In this document: piece after piece, positions 34,706-45,147 of the stretch | How positions within the stretch are numbered: position 1 is the first letter of the stretch | Layout: each line of letters begins with the position of its first letter | From: Ustulina deusta | Lineage: Eukaryota; Ascomycota; Sordariomycetes; Xylariales; Xylariaceae | Assembly: GCA_023159155.1 (NCBI GenBank) | Contig: JAJNNX010000098.1 | Span: 1 to 45,147, forward strand | Length of the DNA: 45,147 nt | Direction: 5' to 3' | Program-made: the position numbers and the translations under genes | The notes under the pieces: model-generated | What the model was told of the DNA's origin: nothing | What the model saw: the letters and a program-made list of their open reading frames with translations, nothing else | Database searches by the model: none

Positions 34706-37700
34706 AGTTATAAGCCTAGAACAGCTTACTTATATTATTTTTAATATAAACGCTACTTAATAGTTTTGTTTGATTTAAACGTTAGCGGACCTATAATTTT
34801 TTATAAACGTTCTTTTAATCCTTTACTACAACAAAACTTTTTAAAACGTTTTAATATTAAATAAAAATATTAATTTTAAATAAAAACTAATTTGCTTTAT
34901 TTATTTTATAAATATTATATAATATATAAATATTTTATTTAATTTATATAATTTTTAATATAATAAATAAATAGGATTTTTTTTTTAAAACTAAAATAAA
35001 TAAAAATTTTAATATTACTTATTTTTATTATTATTTTTATAAACTAAAACTAATTTAAAACGTTATAGCATAATTTAGCTATTAAATTTTTAGCTTTAGC
35101 TATTTATTAAATATTTTAGCTATAAAACTTTATTAATATTAAGCCTAACAAAAAAAGTTCTTGCTATTAGTTATTTTATTTTTTAAATATTTTAAAACAT
35201 TTAATTTTTTATTTCTAAACATTTATAATTTATTTATTTAAATAGAACTAAAAATATAATATTTTTTTAGGTTAAAGCTATTCTTTTGTTTTTTTACTTT
35301 TAGACTTTTTAATAAAAATAATTTTTTATATTTTATTACTAAATTAATTACTGCTTTACTTAATTTATTTATAAATAAATCTAAAAGCAAAATTTTTTTA
35401 TTTAATAATATTTTGTTCCGTAATTTATTACTAAATTTATAACTTATATTACTACTTTTTTTATTTCTAAACAAATTAGACTTTTTTAGTTTTAAAGTTA
35501 TTACTTAAAAAAAAAATTTTATTTTTTTATTTTTAATTTTAGTATTATTTATATATATAGTAATACTTATACTAGTTATTCTTATATAATTAATAATACT
35601 TATATTTGTTTTTATATGTTTAATAGTGCTTAGACCAGCTAATTATATATTAATATTAATACTTTTATTTATTTTTTTATATTTTTTAATAATATATTTT
35701 TAAGTACTACTAAGCTTATTACTTGCTATATAAAAATTTAAACAAAAAACTATTGCTTTTGTTTTTAATTTTAATATTAAAGCTTTAGTTCTTAAGACCT
35801 ATTTAAAAATAGCTTAGCAAAATAATTATAATAAGCAAAATTAAATTAATAAATTTAAAGTTTATTTTATAATAGATTTTTTTATAAATTATATTAAGTT
35901 TATTAAAAAAAATAATTAAATATTTATTAATAATAAAATATAAATAATTTTTACTTAAGAAAATTTAAGCTTTAATTTTTGCTTAATAAACTAGCAAAAA
36001 TATTATTACTTATTAAAAAAAAGTTAAAAACTAAAAAAATAAATAAAATAAAGCTTATATAGCAATTTAAAATTAGTTTAAATTTAATATTTAAATAATA
36101 ATTAAATATACTAATATAGTTTTTTATAATACTACTGCTTTTATATAAATAAAAAATTATTAAAAAATTTAAACTTTATAGTAGTACTATTTTTTAATTA
36201 TTAATATATAAATAAAATAATATAACTAAGCTAATTTTAAAACTTTAAACTATTTAAAACAAATTAATAAAGCTAAATAGTACTTATATTATTATAAAAC
36301 TAATTTTTATTAATAAATTTTTTAATTTTTTTAGATCTTTTTTTAATATATTTTTATTATATTTTTTTAGTATTATAATATTATATTTAAATAAAATAAA
36401 AATAATATAATTATAAAAAAAGCTATTTTTTTTAATAAAGCTATTATAGCTACTAAACAAAAATAATAAAATTAAAAACTAAAAAAAAGTAATATAAACT
36501 TATTAGCTTTTAATAAAAAGCCTAAGTATATTTACTATAAAAAGATTTATTTTTTATAAAAATGTTTTATTAAGTTTTTTTAGCTAGTTTTTAAAGAATA
36601 GCAAAAAAAAAAAAAAAAAAATTAATAAACAAAAATATAAAAAAAACAAAAATAATAATAATAATAACCTTATTAGTTATAATCTTTTTTTTTATATTAT
36701 TAATAGTTTTAAATTTTTTAATTTTATTTTTGTTAATTTTAGCTTTACTGCTAATATAGCTTTAATTATAATCTTAGAACTAAATTTTTTTACTAAAATG
36801 TTTAGTATTAATATAAATACTACTATTTTTTTTTTAACTAAAACTATACTAACTATTATTTTAATATATTTAAACTATTTTATAGCGTTTTAAAAAAAAT
36901 TTATATAGCTAACGTTTTTTTAAAGTTTAGTTTTGCTAATTTTAGCAATATAACAGGCAGTTTTTTTTATTAAAAAACTAAAATTTATTATTGCTTTAAA
37001 TATAGGCTATAATTAGTACTCTTTTTGGAATTATAGTAGCTTTTTTAATATAAAAAATATACTAGTCTAGAAATATTAAAAATAAAAATAAAAATAGTAA
37101 TATTTAAAGAAATAAAAAACTATATAGTTATTTTAATAGTAAATAGCTAAAAAAAGCAAATAATCTTTTATAATACTACTTATTTTTTTAAAAGCGGGGT
37201 AAATCTGATTTTTATTTTTTTAGTTTTTTTAAAAAAGAGCTAAATTTTTTATTATTATAATAAAGCTTTTAGTACTAAAAAAAAAACTGCTTTATAATAG
37301 CTAGGATTATTAGCGGCCTATATTTAGTTAATATTTCTAATAGTAATACTAATATTATAGCTTTAAATATTAGCTTTTATGTTTATTTTTTATTTAACCT
37401 TAGAATATAAATCTAGTATAAATAACTAAAATATTTAAGTAATTAAGGCCTAAAGAACTTAATAAATTATTTAACTAGAATATTTTTTTTTTTAAAAATA
37501 TTATTTTTATAAAACTTATATTAAAAAATAAATAAATAAAACTTTTTATATAAAGTCTTTATAAAAAAAAATATAAAAACTAAAGTTATTATATATAGAT
37601 TTTATAAATATGCTAACTAAAACAAACCAAGTTATAAAGTATAATAGGTAATTTAGTAAATAATTATTAGAAATAATTTTATTTAAAATAACTTAGGTAT

Positions 37701-39427
37701 ATTTTATAAATTAATTTTAGAATTTTTAAAATTGTTCTAAACTTTTTTAACTAAAAAAAATAGCTAAAACAAAAATACTATATTATTACTTTAGATTAAG
37801 GACTTATATTTATAAAAAATATCTTTAAAGTATTATGTTATAATAAAAATATAGTATTATATTTTTTAGTTACTAATTAGTATTAATAAAATAATATTGC
37901 TAAAAAAGCTATAAAAGTACTAAAAAATATTGTTTATAACTATTAATTATAACTATTTTATTTAGTATTAATTTTTGCTATTAGTTAGTACTAGTTTGTA
38001 CTACTATATATTTAAAAAATTTATATTTAATTAATAGACTAGGAAAAAAAAATACTTTATAAAATATAGTATAGTGTTTTATTAGACCTAGTATATTTTT
38101 AAACCGTTAGAAATTAGGCTTTTATTTTTAATAAAAAAATAGAACTTTATATTATACTAAAATATTAAAAAAAAATATTACAAATTATTTTGTTTTTTTT
38201 AAATTTTAGTTAAATAATTTATATAAATAATATTAAGTTTAAAAAATATTAAATTTATGCTTTTATTAAAAACTGGTTTTTTATATATAGAATAGTATAT
38301 TTTGCTTTAAACGCTAGCAAAATAACTATAATAGCAAGAATTAAAAATATTATTAAATAAAAAGCTAATATTAAACATATTAGATTTTAGATTTTTAATA
38401 AACTAAAAAATAATATAAGTAATATAATTAATAAAAATACTAAATTACCTATTCTAGGAAGAAGTACTTTTTTATATATTTAAAAACATATATATAAATA
38501 TATACTTAAAATTTTTTAGAAGCATTATATTACTCCGGTCTAATAAAATTATTTATAATTAAAGTTTTTTTTTTATACTTAAACTAAATATTAGTTCTAG
38601 AATAGTTAATAAAAATAATTTTAAATAAGATTTTTTTATATAAACTTTTAATAATTTTAATAATAAATTATTAGTACTATAAAACTATATTATAGTAATA
38701 CTACTTTTAAAAGTTTAAAAAAACTATTTTAATTTATATTCTAAAGTAAAATAACCTAAATAGCTCTAATTACTAGCGTTAAACCTAATATATAAAGTAG
38801 TAATAAATCAAATTAATATTAACCCATTTTAAATAATAATATTATTTATTAATATTATATATGTTTTTTTTTTAGTAAAAATAACCGAACTAAAAACAGT
38901 TAATTAAATTAAAAATAATGCTTATTAGTATAGCTAGTATAAAAGTATAAAAAATAAATATAAAATTATTAGTTAATAATAGGATTTAAATACTTTATAA
39001 TCTTTTACTAAAACATAAAGTATTGTTTAAAAAATAAGTATTTAGGCTAAAGCATAAACTAAATAGGTTGATTGCTTGTTTATAAAGCTTGCTAATAATT
39101 AGAAGTTTTAAATAAGTAGAAAGCTTTAACTATAACAAAACTTTTGCTTTAGTAGTTAAACTTATAAACTATAAAACAATTTTTATTATTATTATAGCTT
39201 TTAATTTTAAGTTTAAATAAATAATATTAAAATAGCGTTTTTTTATAAAAAAATAAAATAAATAAATTTATATTAAAATATTATTACATTTAAAAATAGC
39301 ACTAATAAAATATATAAATTATAAAAAGCTTTATATAGCTTAAAGCAAACATTTAGAATTTAGTATAAAATTTTAGCTATTTTTTTAAAAAGATTTAGCT
39401 TTATTTTTTTAGATACTAATATTAAAG

Positions 39428-39624
39428 TGTTTGCTAAAAGGCATACTTATATTACTATTTATATAAACAATTTTTTAATTATTGCTTTTTTTATAAAAAA
39501 AATTAACGAAATAAAGTTTGTTTATATAATAAGTTTAATATAATAGATTTTAGATTTTGTTTATATTACTTAAAAACAACTGTTAGAAAAACTGTTTTAA
39601 TAAAGTAATTTATTTTAGGTAAAA
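39428..39624 (+). pseudogene. Reverse-transcriptase remnant, right copy
   Basis: Mirror of 5530-5727. The Asn-Asn replacement of the catalytic Asp pair is retained, and one T fewer in the run near 39520 shifts the frame. Not functional. Confidence 0.55.
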
Positions 39625-41787
39625 TATCTATATAAAAAAAGTTTTTTAAAATTTTGATTTTTAAAAAATAAACTTAAAAATATTTTTATAAAAATTAAAG
39701 CTTTGAATTACTACTAATAAATTATATACTTATACTTAAAAATAAAGCCTAATATATAAGTGCTATAGGGTTATTAATATATGCTATGCTTAGTACTTAA
39801 TTTAATATTATATTTGTTATTTTTTTATATAGTTAATTTATAGTAAGGCTTAATAAAGCTTATAGATTAGCGGTTAGCTATATTTTAAATATTTAAAAAA
39901 AACTACAAATATAAAATTAATATATTATAAAAAATTCTAAAACTTAGTTAGTTATACTAATATAGACTATATTAGTAACTAAAATATTTATAAGTCTACT
40001 TTTAGGATATATTTTTTATATTAGCAGCAAAATATTTAGCTAAAGTTTTAAGCAATAAGCTACTATATTTTTATTTTTTGTAAAGCTAAATATATTAGTT
40101 AAATATAAACTATTAAAAAAGTTATTTAGCTAAAGCTATTACTAAAAAAAGCTAAATATTACTTAAAAAATAAGTATTATAATTATTTATAAAAATAACT
40201 AAAAAATTATTGCTTTAATAAATAACTTTTTATATTATACTAATACTAAACATATAATTATTTAGCTTAAATTTATTTATAAATAATAAGCTAATAGTAA
40301 TATTAAACTTTAATATATTTTTATTAATTAATAAGTAATGGATAGGTTAACTAAAATATTATTAAAAAATAAGTTTTTAGTTTTTTAAAATATTTTAAGC
40401 TTAAAATAATAAAAATAAAATTAAGCAAAACTTTATATACCTAATAATATTATACTTTAAAAGGCTATAAAAATATTTATTTATATAGGACTTATTTAAC
40501 TTGTTTTTAAAAGTTTTATTTTTTTAAATATTTTATTTTAAAAAACTTTTAAACTTATTAATATTTATTACTACTTTTAATAAAGCATTTTATATATTAG
40601 TAAAGCTGCTTTATAATTAAAAATAATAAAATAATTATATAATTATTACTATAAAAGATTTTTTTTTATTGTTTATATATTATTATAAAAACTTTAAATT
40701 TATTAAAACAACTTTATTTATTAATATTAAGCTATTAGTTACTGCGCTATTTAATTCTATTATTATTATTTATTTTAAAACAATACTAAATAAAAGTTTT
40801 TATTACTAGCTATTAGAAATATATTTATATTAAACTTAGTTAGTTTTTTTATAGAACTACTAATATATTTAGAATTAACTAACAATTAATTAGCTAAATA
40901 TTTAAAATAGATACTATAATTTTATAGTTATAGCTATACTTTATATTTATTTAACATTAATATTTTTTAATTGTTTAAAAAAAAAAAATTGGAAAGTTAA
41001 TAATATAATGCTTAATGTTTATACTTGGAACATATTTAGTATGTTTTATAAATTACTAAAAAAAATAGCAAAAAACTTAAATAAGTTTTTTTTATGTTTA
41101 ACTAAACAATTAATAAAAAATTTATAAAAAGATGATAAAATAGTATATTTTATTATAGTAATAATAGCTAACCTATTTAAAAAATAAGCTATAATATTTT
41201 AGAACTATAACTTTATTTAAATATAAACAACTAAATTATGTGCTAAAAATATTTTTTAGAAAAAAATAATAGATTTTTTTAAACTTTATTTTTAAAAAAG
41301 TCCAAACGTTTATAATATAATATAGGATTAATAATATATTTAGTAGCTAAAACTTATGTTTATTATATAGTATATTATAAATTTATTAATAAGTAGCTAT
41401 AAAAAATTATTTCTATTTAAGCTCTAATAACTTAAAACTAAAAAATTATGTATGCTTAGTTAAATAATTTATATATTATTACTAACTAGCCTATATTTAT
41501 TTCTTTTTTTTTTATAGGGGTTTTTTATAGGTTCAGCTAGTACTGGGAACTCCAGACAAAATAAAAAAAAAATACTAAAAATACTAGCAGGTTTTTAGAA
41601 CTTTAATACGTTAAAGCTTTTTATAAAAAGGACTTACTATAAATTATAGAAAAAAAAAATCTAGTAATACATTTAAAATTTTCTAAAAATGTCGAAATAC
41701 TATATCTGCTATCTATATTTATAAGTTATATTTTATATAATTATATTAAACAACTAAAGCAACATACAAATTTAGAATAAGTGGGAA

Positions 41788-41937
41788 TATTAAAATGTGG
41801 AAATTAAGTATACTCTATTTTCTGACTATATGTATTACTAGATTCCCCCGGACCCTTGGTTCTTGATTCTTTCTTCTAATAATCCTAAATACACAAGACA
41901 TTCTGCTCACTTGTATACGTATCCACTTATCTTAACA
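41788..41937 (+). repeat. 3' LTR of the copia element (right arm)
   Basis: 150 bp, beginning TATTAAAATG (the RIP-altered form of the 5' LTR start) and ending in AACA. Its inner half is AT-converted and its outer half, next to the gene fragment, retains G/C. Confidence 0.87.
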
Positions 41938-41942
41938 GTATT

Positions 41943-42254
41943 AATAGCCACTTGATCCTGGGCTTTCCAGATGGCCGGCTCCATAAGCAGACAACTATTC
42001 CCGTTCCTCCCACTACCTGGTCACGCACAACACTGGCGGCACCACGAATACCCCAGCCGCCAGCTACCGCTGCCGCTACACCTAAATCTGCAGACCCAGT
42101 TGTTGTCTCGGCCTTTGTACATCAGGCATCTAAGATCCTAGGCTGTAGTGTTGAGCCCGACTATGACCTCAAGGACTACGGGCTGGACAGTTTGAAATAC
42201 ATGGCCTTGTGCAGGGCCGTGGCGAAGGATTTAGGCGCTCAGCCAATTCGGTAA
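41943..42254 (+). pseudogene. Severed KS end and ACP domain of the synthetase gene, right copy
   Basis: The frame begins directly after the target duplication and is in phase with the ketosynthase exon that stops being host sequence at 34555. It completes the conserved ketosynthase end (Asn-x-His-x-Ile-Leu), then gives a Pro/Thr/Ala-rich linker and an ACP-like domain with LDSL, up to TAA at 42252-42254. A frame at 42281-42310 resembles the following ACP segment and another near 42330-42380 resembles an ACP C-terminus. The original gene may therefore have continued through a splice site or a since-acquired frameshift. Now detached from its promoter by 7.4 kb. Confidence 0.8.
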
Positions 42255-42509
42255 TTGTCCCTTGCCTTCCGCTTTAGAACATCGACATGGCTGACTTCGT
42301 TTTCTCTCAGCGCTGCTGGCTTGGTGCTCCCGGTCTGCAGCCCAACAGCATTGGCAGATCTTCAGGAGGCCCAACATTAAATCCGGGGCGGATTCATTTC
42401 AACGTACTGTCTCTTTCAGGTCATTCGCATACCAGAACTCCACTCACAGGCCTTCCGCGCAAAGACATCCCCTATGAAAGGTGTAGGTGTTAAGGAATGA
42501 AACATATCG

Positions 42510-43110
42510 TATAGACAATATCTAACATAGCCAGAGGTTTTCTGCATTACGGAGTAATAAAACAGAAAACCTAACGTTAACTTTATAGATAAGAAACAAA
42601 TATAACAATAAGAAAAAAGCTTTTTATTTTATTTATTAATATTATTAAAAAAAAAGATTAGAAATAATAATAATAATAAAAGCAGCTAAACTAGAAATAA
42701 AACTAGCAAATAAAATAAACATAAAACAAAATTAAATAAAAACATAAATATATTATAAATAATATATTATAAAATTAAGCGTTATATAAAACTAAACTAT
42801 AAAAATTAGTATATATATAAAAATAAAGCAGTAAAATTAAAAATATATAGTAAAAACAAATTTTTTTTACTTAGCTTATAAACTAAAAATAATACAAAAA
42901 AAATACTTAAGCTAAAAAAACATAGGTTTTATTAATTTTCTAGGGTTATTTTCCGATTTTTTTGGAATTCTTTTAAAATAAATGAGTAAACTACTTATTT
43001 TAGTCTAAATAATTTACTTTTACTCTTACTTTAGATTTTTACTAAGTTAAAATTACTCTTACTTAAATGTTTTTTAAGAGTAAAAGTAAATTACTCTAAG
43101 TAATCATAAC
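42510..43110. other. AT-rich block, right copy
   Basis: Mirror of 2041-2640; no gene. It contains the inverted repeat listed at 43014-43089. Confidence 0.5.
43014..43089. repeat. Inverted repeat of 15-bp arms, right copy
   Basis: Arms 43014-43028 and 43075-43089 pair exactly; mirror of 2062-2137. Confidence 0.6.
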
Positions 43111-44015
43111 CTTAATCTTAAGTAATGTAGCGGGCATTCTAATGTACTTTGTTAGCATGCCCTAGGAAGCTTAATTTGCACCTATTGGATCCAAGTGATC
43201 CACGAGAGCGGATTAATGCTACTCCGAGAGATCCTATATATAACAGCTTGTTTTTATTTCCTATGTTATAACTAGAACTTAGACCTTACATCATCTAAAT
43301 ACACCGCTGGTGATCGCCCCTCGAATGTGCACTGGTCCCTTTCCTTCGATTGATCGCAGCTCCACACCTCCGTGGAATATCATCTAAGATAATCCGAGGA
43401 TATGCAAGAATCTTCTGCACAATCTGCATAGTTCAGCTACTTGACGATCCCGGTGTCCTATTATTGCGTAGATCACTAGCAATAGCAAGAAAAGGAGTGC
43501 TTGACTCGATGTTAGCAGGTAGTATTATAACTTTAGTATGTACGACGCTTTAGCATTGTGACAAAACGGATTGCCTGTTCTCCTGATCTAATAGCTGGTT
43601 AATATTCCTCTAGCGCCTGCCTCATCAGCTGTTTATCGGATGTACTCATAACACTAAACGTGGCAGGCGGTTAGCCAAGTGACAAGAGCTCCAATTCGAT
43701 AACGCTTAGGGATAGCATTGTCCACTGCTCACCTTATCATAGTTATATATCGAATAAAAGACAAGAGAGGCCGCCTTGTTATTAATAAAGTAATACTAGT
43801 CGATACACTAGCAGAGAAACCTTGCGAAAGGAAAGGTGTGCTATAACACTAATAAAGTTTTTTGGCCGGGAAATAATTACTGACCTAGATTCATGTTTTA
43901 ATATTAACTAAGCTATCAATATATTATAGTTCCCTAGAAAGTTTAGCTAGCTTTTGCACAAGAAAATCAAGAACACAATTGATATTTAAACCTTAAATTT
44001 TCAAGGAAAATTTAA
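43111..44015. other. Gene-poor stretch, right copy
   Basis: Mirror of 1137-2040. A 67-codon plus-strand frame at 43350-43553 is open only here, because of an extra T near 43422. It has no motif and is probably accidental. The weak transposase relic lies on the minus strand near 43530-43650. Confidence 0.3.
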
Positions 44016-44042
44016 AAACAAACAAACAAACAAACAAACAAA
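44016..44042. repeat. CAAA microsatellite
   Basis: Mirror of the TTTG array at 1108-1136, next to the tRNA-like gene. Confidence 0.8.
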
Positions 44043-44047
44043 GTTCT

Positions 44048-44132
44048 TACAGCTGCCGGAATCGAACCGACCCCTCCGGAGATTCTACACGTCATGTTAT
44101 AACTCCAGTGTGCACCATTACACCAAGCTGTT
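44048..44132 (-). tRNA. tRNA-Ile(UAU)-like gene, right copy
   Basis: Base-for-base mirror of 1018-1102, with the same B box, stems, proposed intron and acceptor mismatch. Confidence 0.45.
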
Positions 44133-44769
44133 GCAACGACCTGCAAGACATAGTGTATCAATTATCATTCGGAAAGAGAGTTTTAACCACAGCTTTGTAG
44201 AACAATTATTATCCTAGTGACCTGTATGCCTGTTATTCCACCTACCTACCTACATCTTAAATCTATAGAGTGGGAAAAAACCGAACAAGCTGCAAGGGGC
44301 TGGCTGGTCCCTGGTCCACTGTTGAATTGCCAGGTGGATTTCAATATACAAAGAGCCTTCCTCGCCCAAGCACTCCCGTCATGACAGCAGGCTCCCAAAA
44401 GCTCACCCATTCATACCATTGGCATTATATATAAGGTCCACCAGCAGCGGCGATGGACTGTTCAACGCAATGATCCTTGATGAGTATTGGCAGAATGAAT
44501 ACTGCTTCGCCACCAGAATCCGTGTCCCACCATTGCCAGCCTGTCATTGCATCACATTTTTGTAGCTGATCTTTCAATCCACCTCCGTCATGACGATGCA
44601 GGAAATGTGCACAATGCACCTGATCCAACAGTAGACACTACTGAGCTCTAGAAAGTTTGCAAGCAGCCAAGCATTAATATTAATAATGCTCGAAAACAAT
44701 ACATGAGGCCAAAAGTTATTATATATAGAATTTATTAATGAAAAAGCTTTTTAGTTTGGGCCTCCTGTT
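44133..44769. other. Intergenic, right copy
   Basis: Mirror of 379-1017. It contains a small substitution-plus-indel difference from the left arm near 44407, one of the few arm differences that is not a plain homopolymer change. No gene. Confidence 0.5.
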
Positions 44770-45146
44770 TTAGTATAGTAAAACAACGCGCTGCTTATAT
44801 CGGATACAATCACTATTAGAAGCTATCTTAAGCCATTGTAAAAGTTTACTTAACTCGGTAACAGTACCAGCAACATCACACAAAAGCATCAAATGCCTCA
44901 AAAGTAAGAGGGGGTAGCTACTGCCTTTAGTATACCTAGCACTTAAGCCGAATTGGTTACCTAGCAGCTTGCCTGCGTCATCTCTACCGTAAACACTACT
45001 TTCTCTTTAGGAACTTTTATGCTAGTAGTAACAGTTTCAACCCATTTTATCAAGTCATATATTCTAAAAACGGAAAAATCACCAGAGCCATCATCAAAGG
45101 GGTCAGTACATTCGTCAGGATTAGTTAGATCGGCTTCCCATTCTTT
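44770..45146 (-). pseudogene. Broken partial ORF at the window edge, right copy
   Basis: Mirror of 2-378. The frame enters from the window end and is broken at the same frameshift; unknown family. Confidence 0.35.
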
Positions 45147-45147
45147 G

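Larger units (their letters stand above)
34556..41937 (+). mobile_element. RIP-degraded Ty1/copia LTR retrotransposon, right copy
   Basis: Mirror of the left element. It has 150-bp LTRs at both ends and a target duplication of GTGTT at 34551-34555 and GTATT at 41938-41942. A purine-rich tract ending AAGTGGGAA lies just before the 3' LTR, and a possible primer site starts at 34706. Extreme A+T between, with a reverse-transcriptase remnant near 39428-39624. It lies in the host gene's direction. Confidence 0.88.
22582..45147. repeat. Right arm of a 45-kb palindrome
   Basis: Reverse complement of the left arm. Readable differences include extra single bases in T, C or A runs near 28405, 28793, 29533 and 29609, a poly-G run one base shorter than its partner, and a small substitution-plus-indel patch near 44407. 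The MFS genes show no length difference between arms, while noncoding and low-complexity stretches hold most of the indels. Confidence 0.97.

Noticed and set aside
34606..41952. Separate complete KS gene and separate small ACP gene
   Set aside because: The LTRs, target duplication and matching phase show one gene split by an insertion.
43350..43553. 67-codon frame only on the right arm
   Set aside because: Depends on one extra T relative to the left arm and has no recognisable features.

Overview
The whole window is one giant inverted repeat. Bases 1 to about 22,564 reappear as their reverse complement from about 22,582 to 45,147, around a spacer of roughly 17 bases, and the first and last bases of the window are exact mirror partners. 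Every gene and repeat therefore occurs twice. The arms differ mostly by one-base indels in homopolymers, which looks more like long-read sequencing noise than divergence. A fold-back assembly or read artefact is the simplest explanation; a real, very recent inverted duplication is the alternative.

The organism looks like a filamentous ascomycete. The genes carry many 40-60 bp GT..AG introns, there is a fungal hybrid NRPS-PKS gene and a DHA2-type MFS transporter, and blocks of extreme A+T alternate abruptly with normal gene DNA. One AT-rich block is an LTR retrotransposon whose LTR copies differ only by transitions, the signature of repeat-induced point mutation (RIP).

Layout of one arm, from the outer end inward (right-arm coordinates are mirrored): a broken partial ORF (2-378); a tRNA-Ile(UAU)-like gene (1018-1102); a gene-poor stretch with a possible transposase relic; a short AT-rich block (2041-2640); a carrier-protein (ACP) gene fragment (2897-3208); a RIP-degraded Ty1/copia element of about 7.4 kb (3214-10600); the body of the synthetase gene (10601-15634, minus strand); a spacer with a small hypothetical ORF; an intact eight-exon MFS transporter (17472-19422, plus strand); a spacer; and an AT-rich core with a nested foldback element, ending at the palindrome centre.

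The main gene is a condensation-adenylation-thiolation-ketosynthase synthetase resembling tenuazonic acid synthetase (TAS1). Its ketosynthase has Asn where condensing ketosynthases normally have the second catalytic His. The copia element sits inside this gene, between 5-bp target-site duplications, at the extreme C-terminal end of the ketosynthase. On the far side of the element the same reading frame resumes into an ACP-like domain, so the pre-insertion gene was C-A-T-KS-ACP. The present gene ends at a stop supplied by the LTR. With the neighbouring MFS pump this looks like a small tetramate-type secondary-metabolite locus damaged by a transposon. The product is inferred, not shown.
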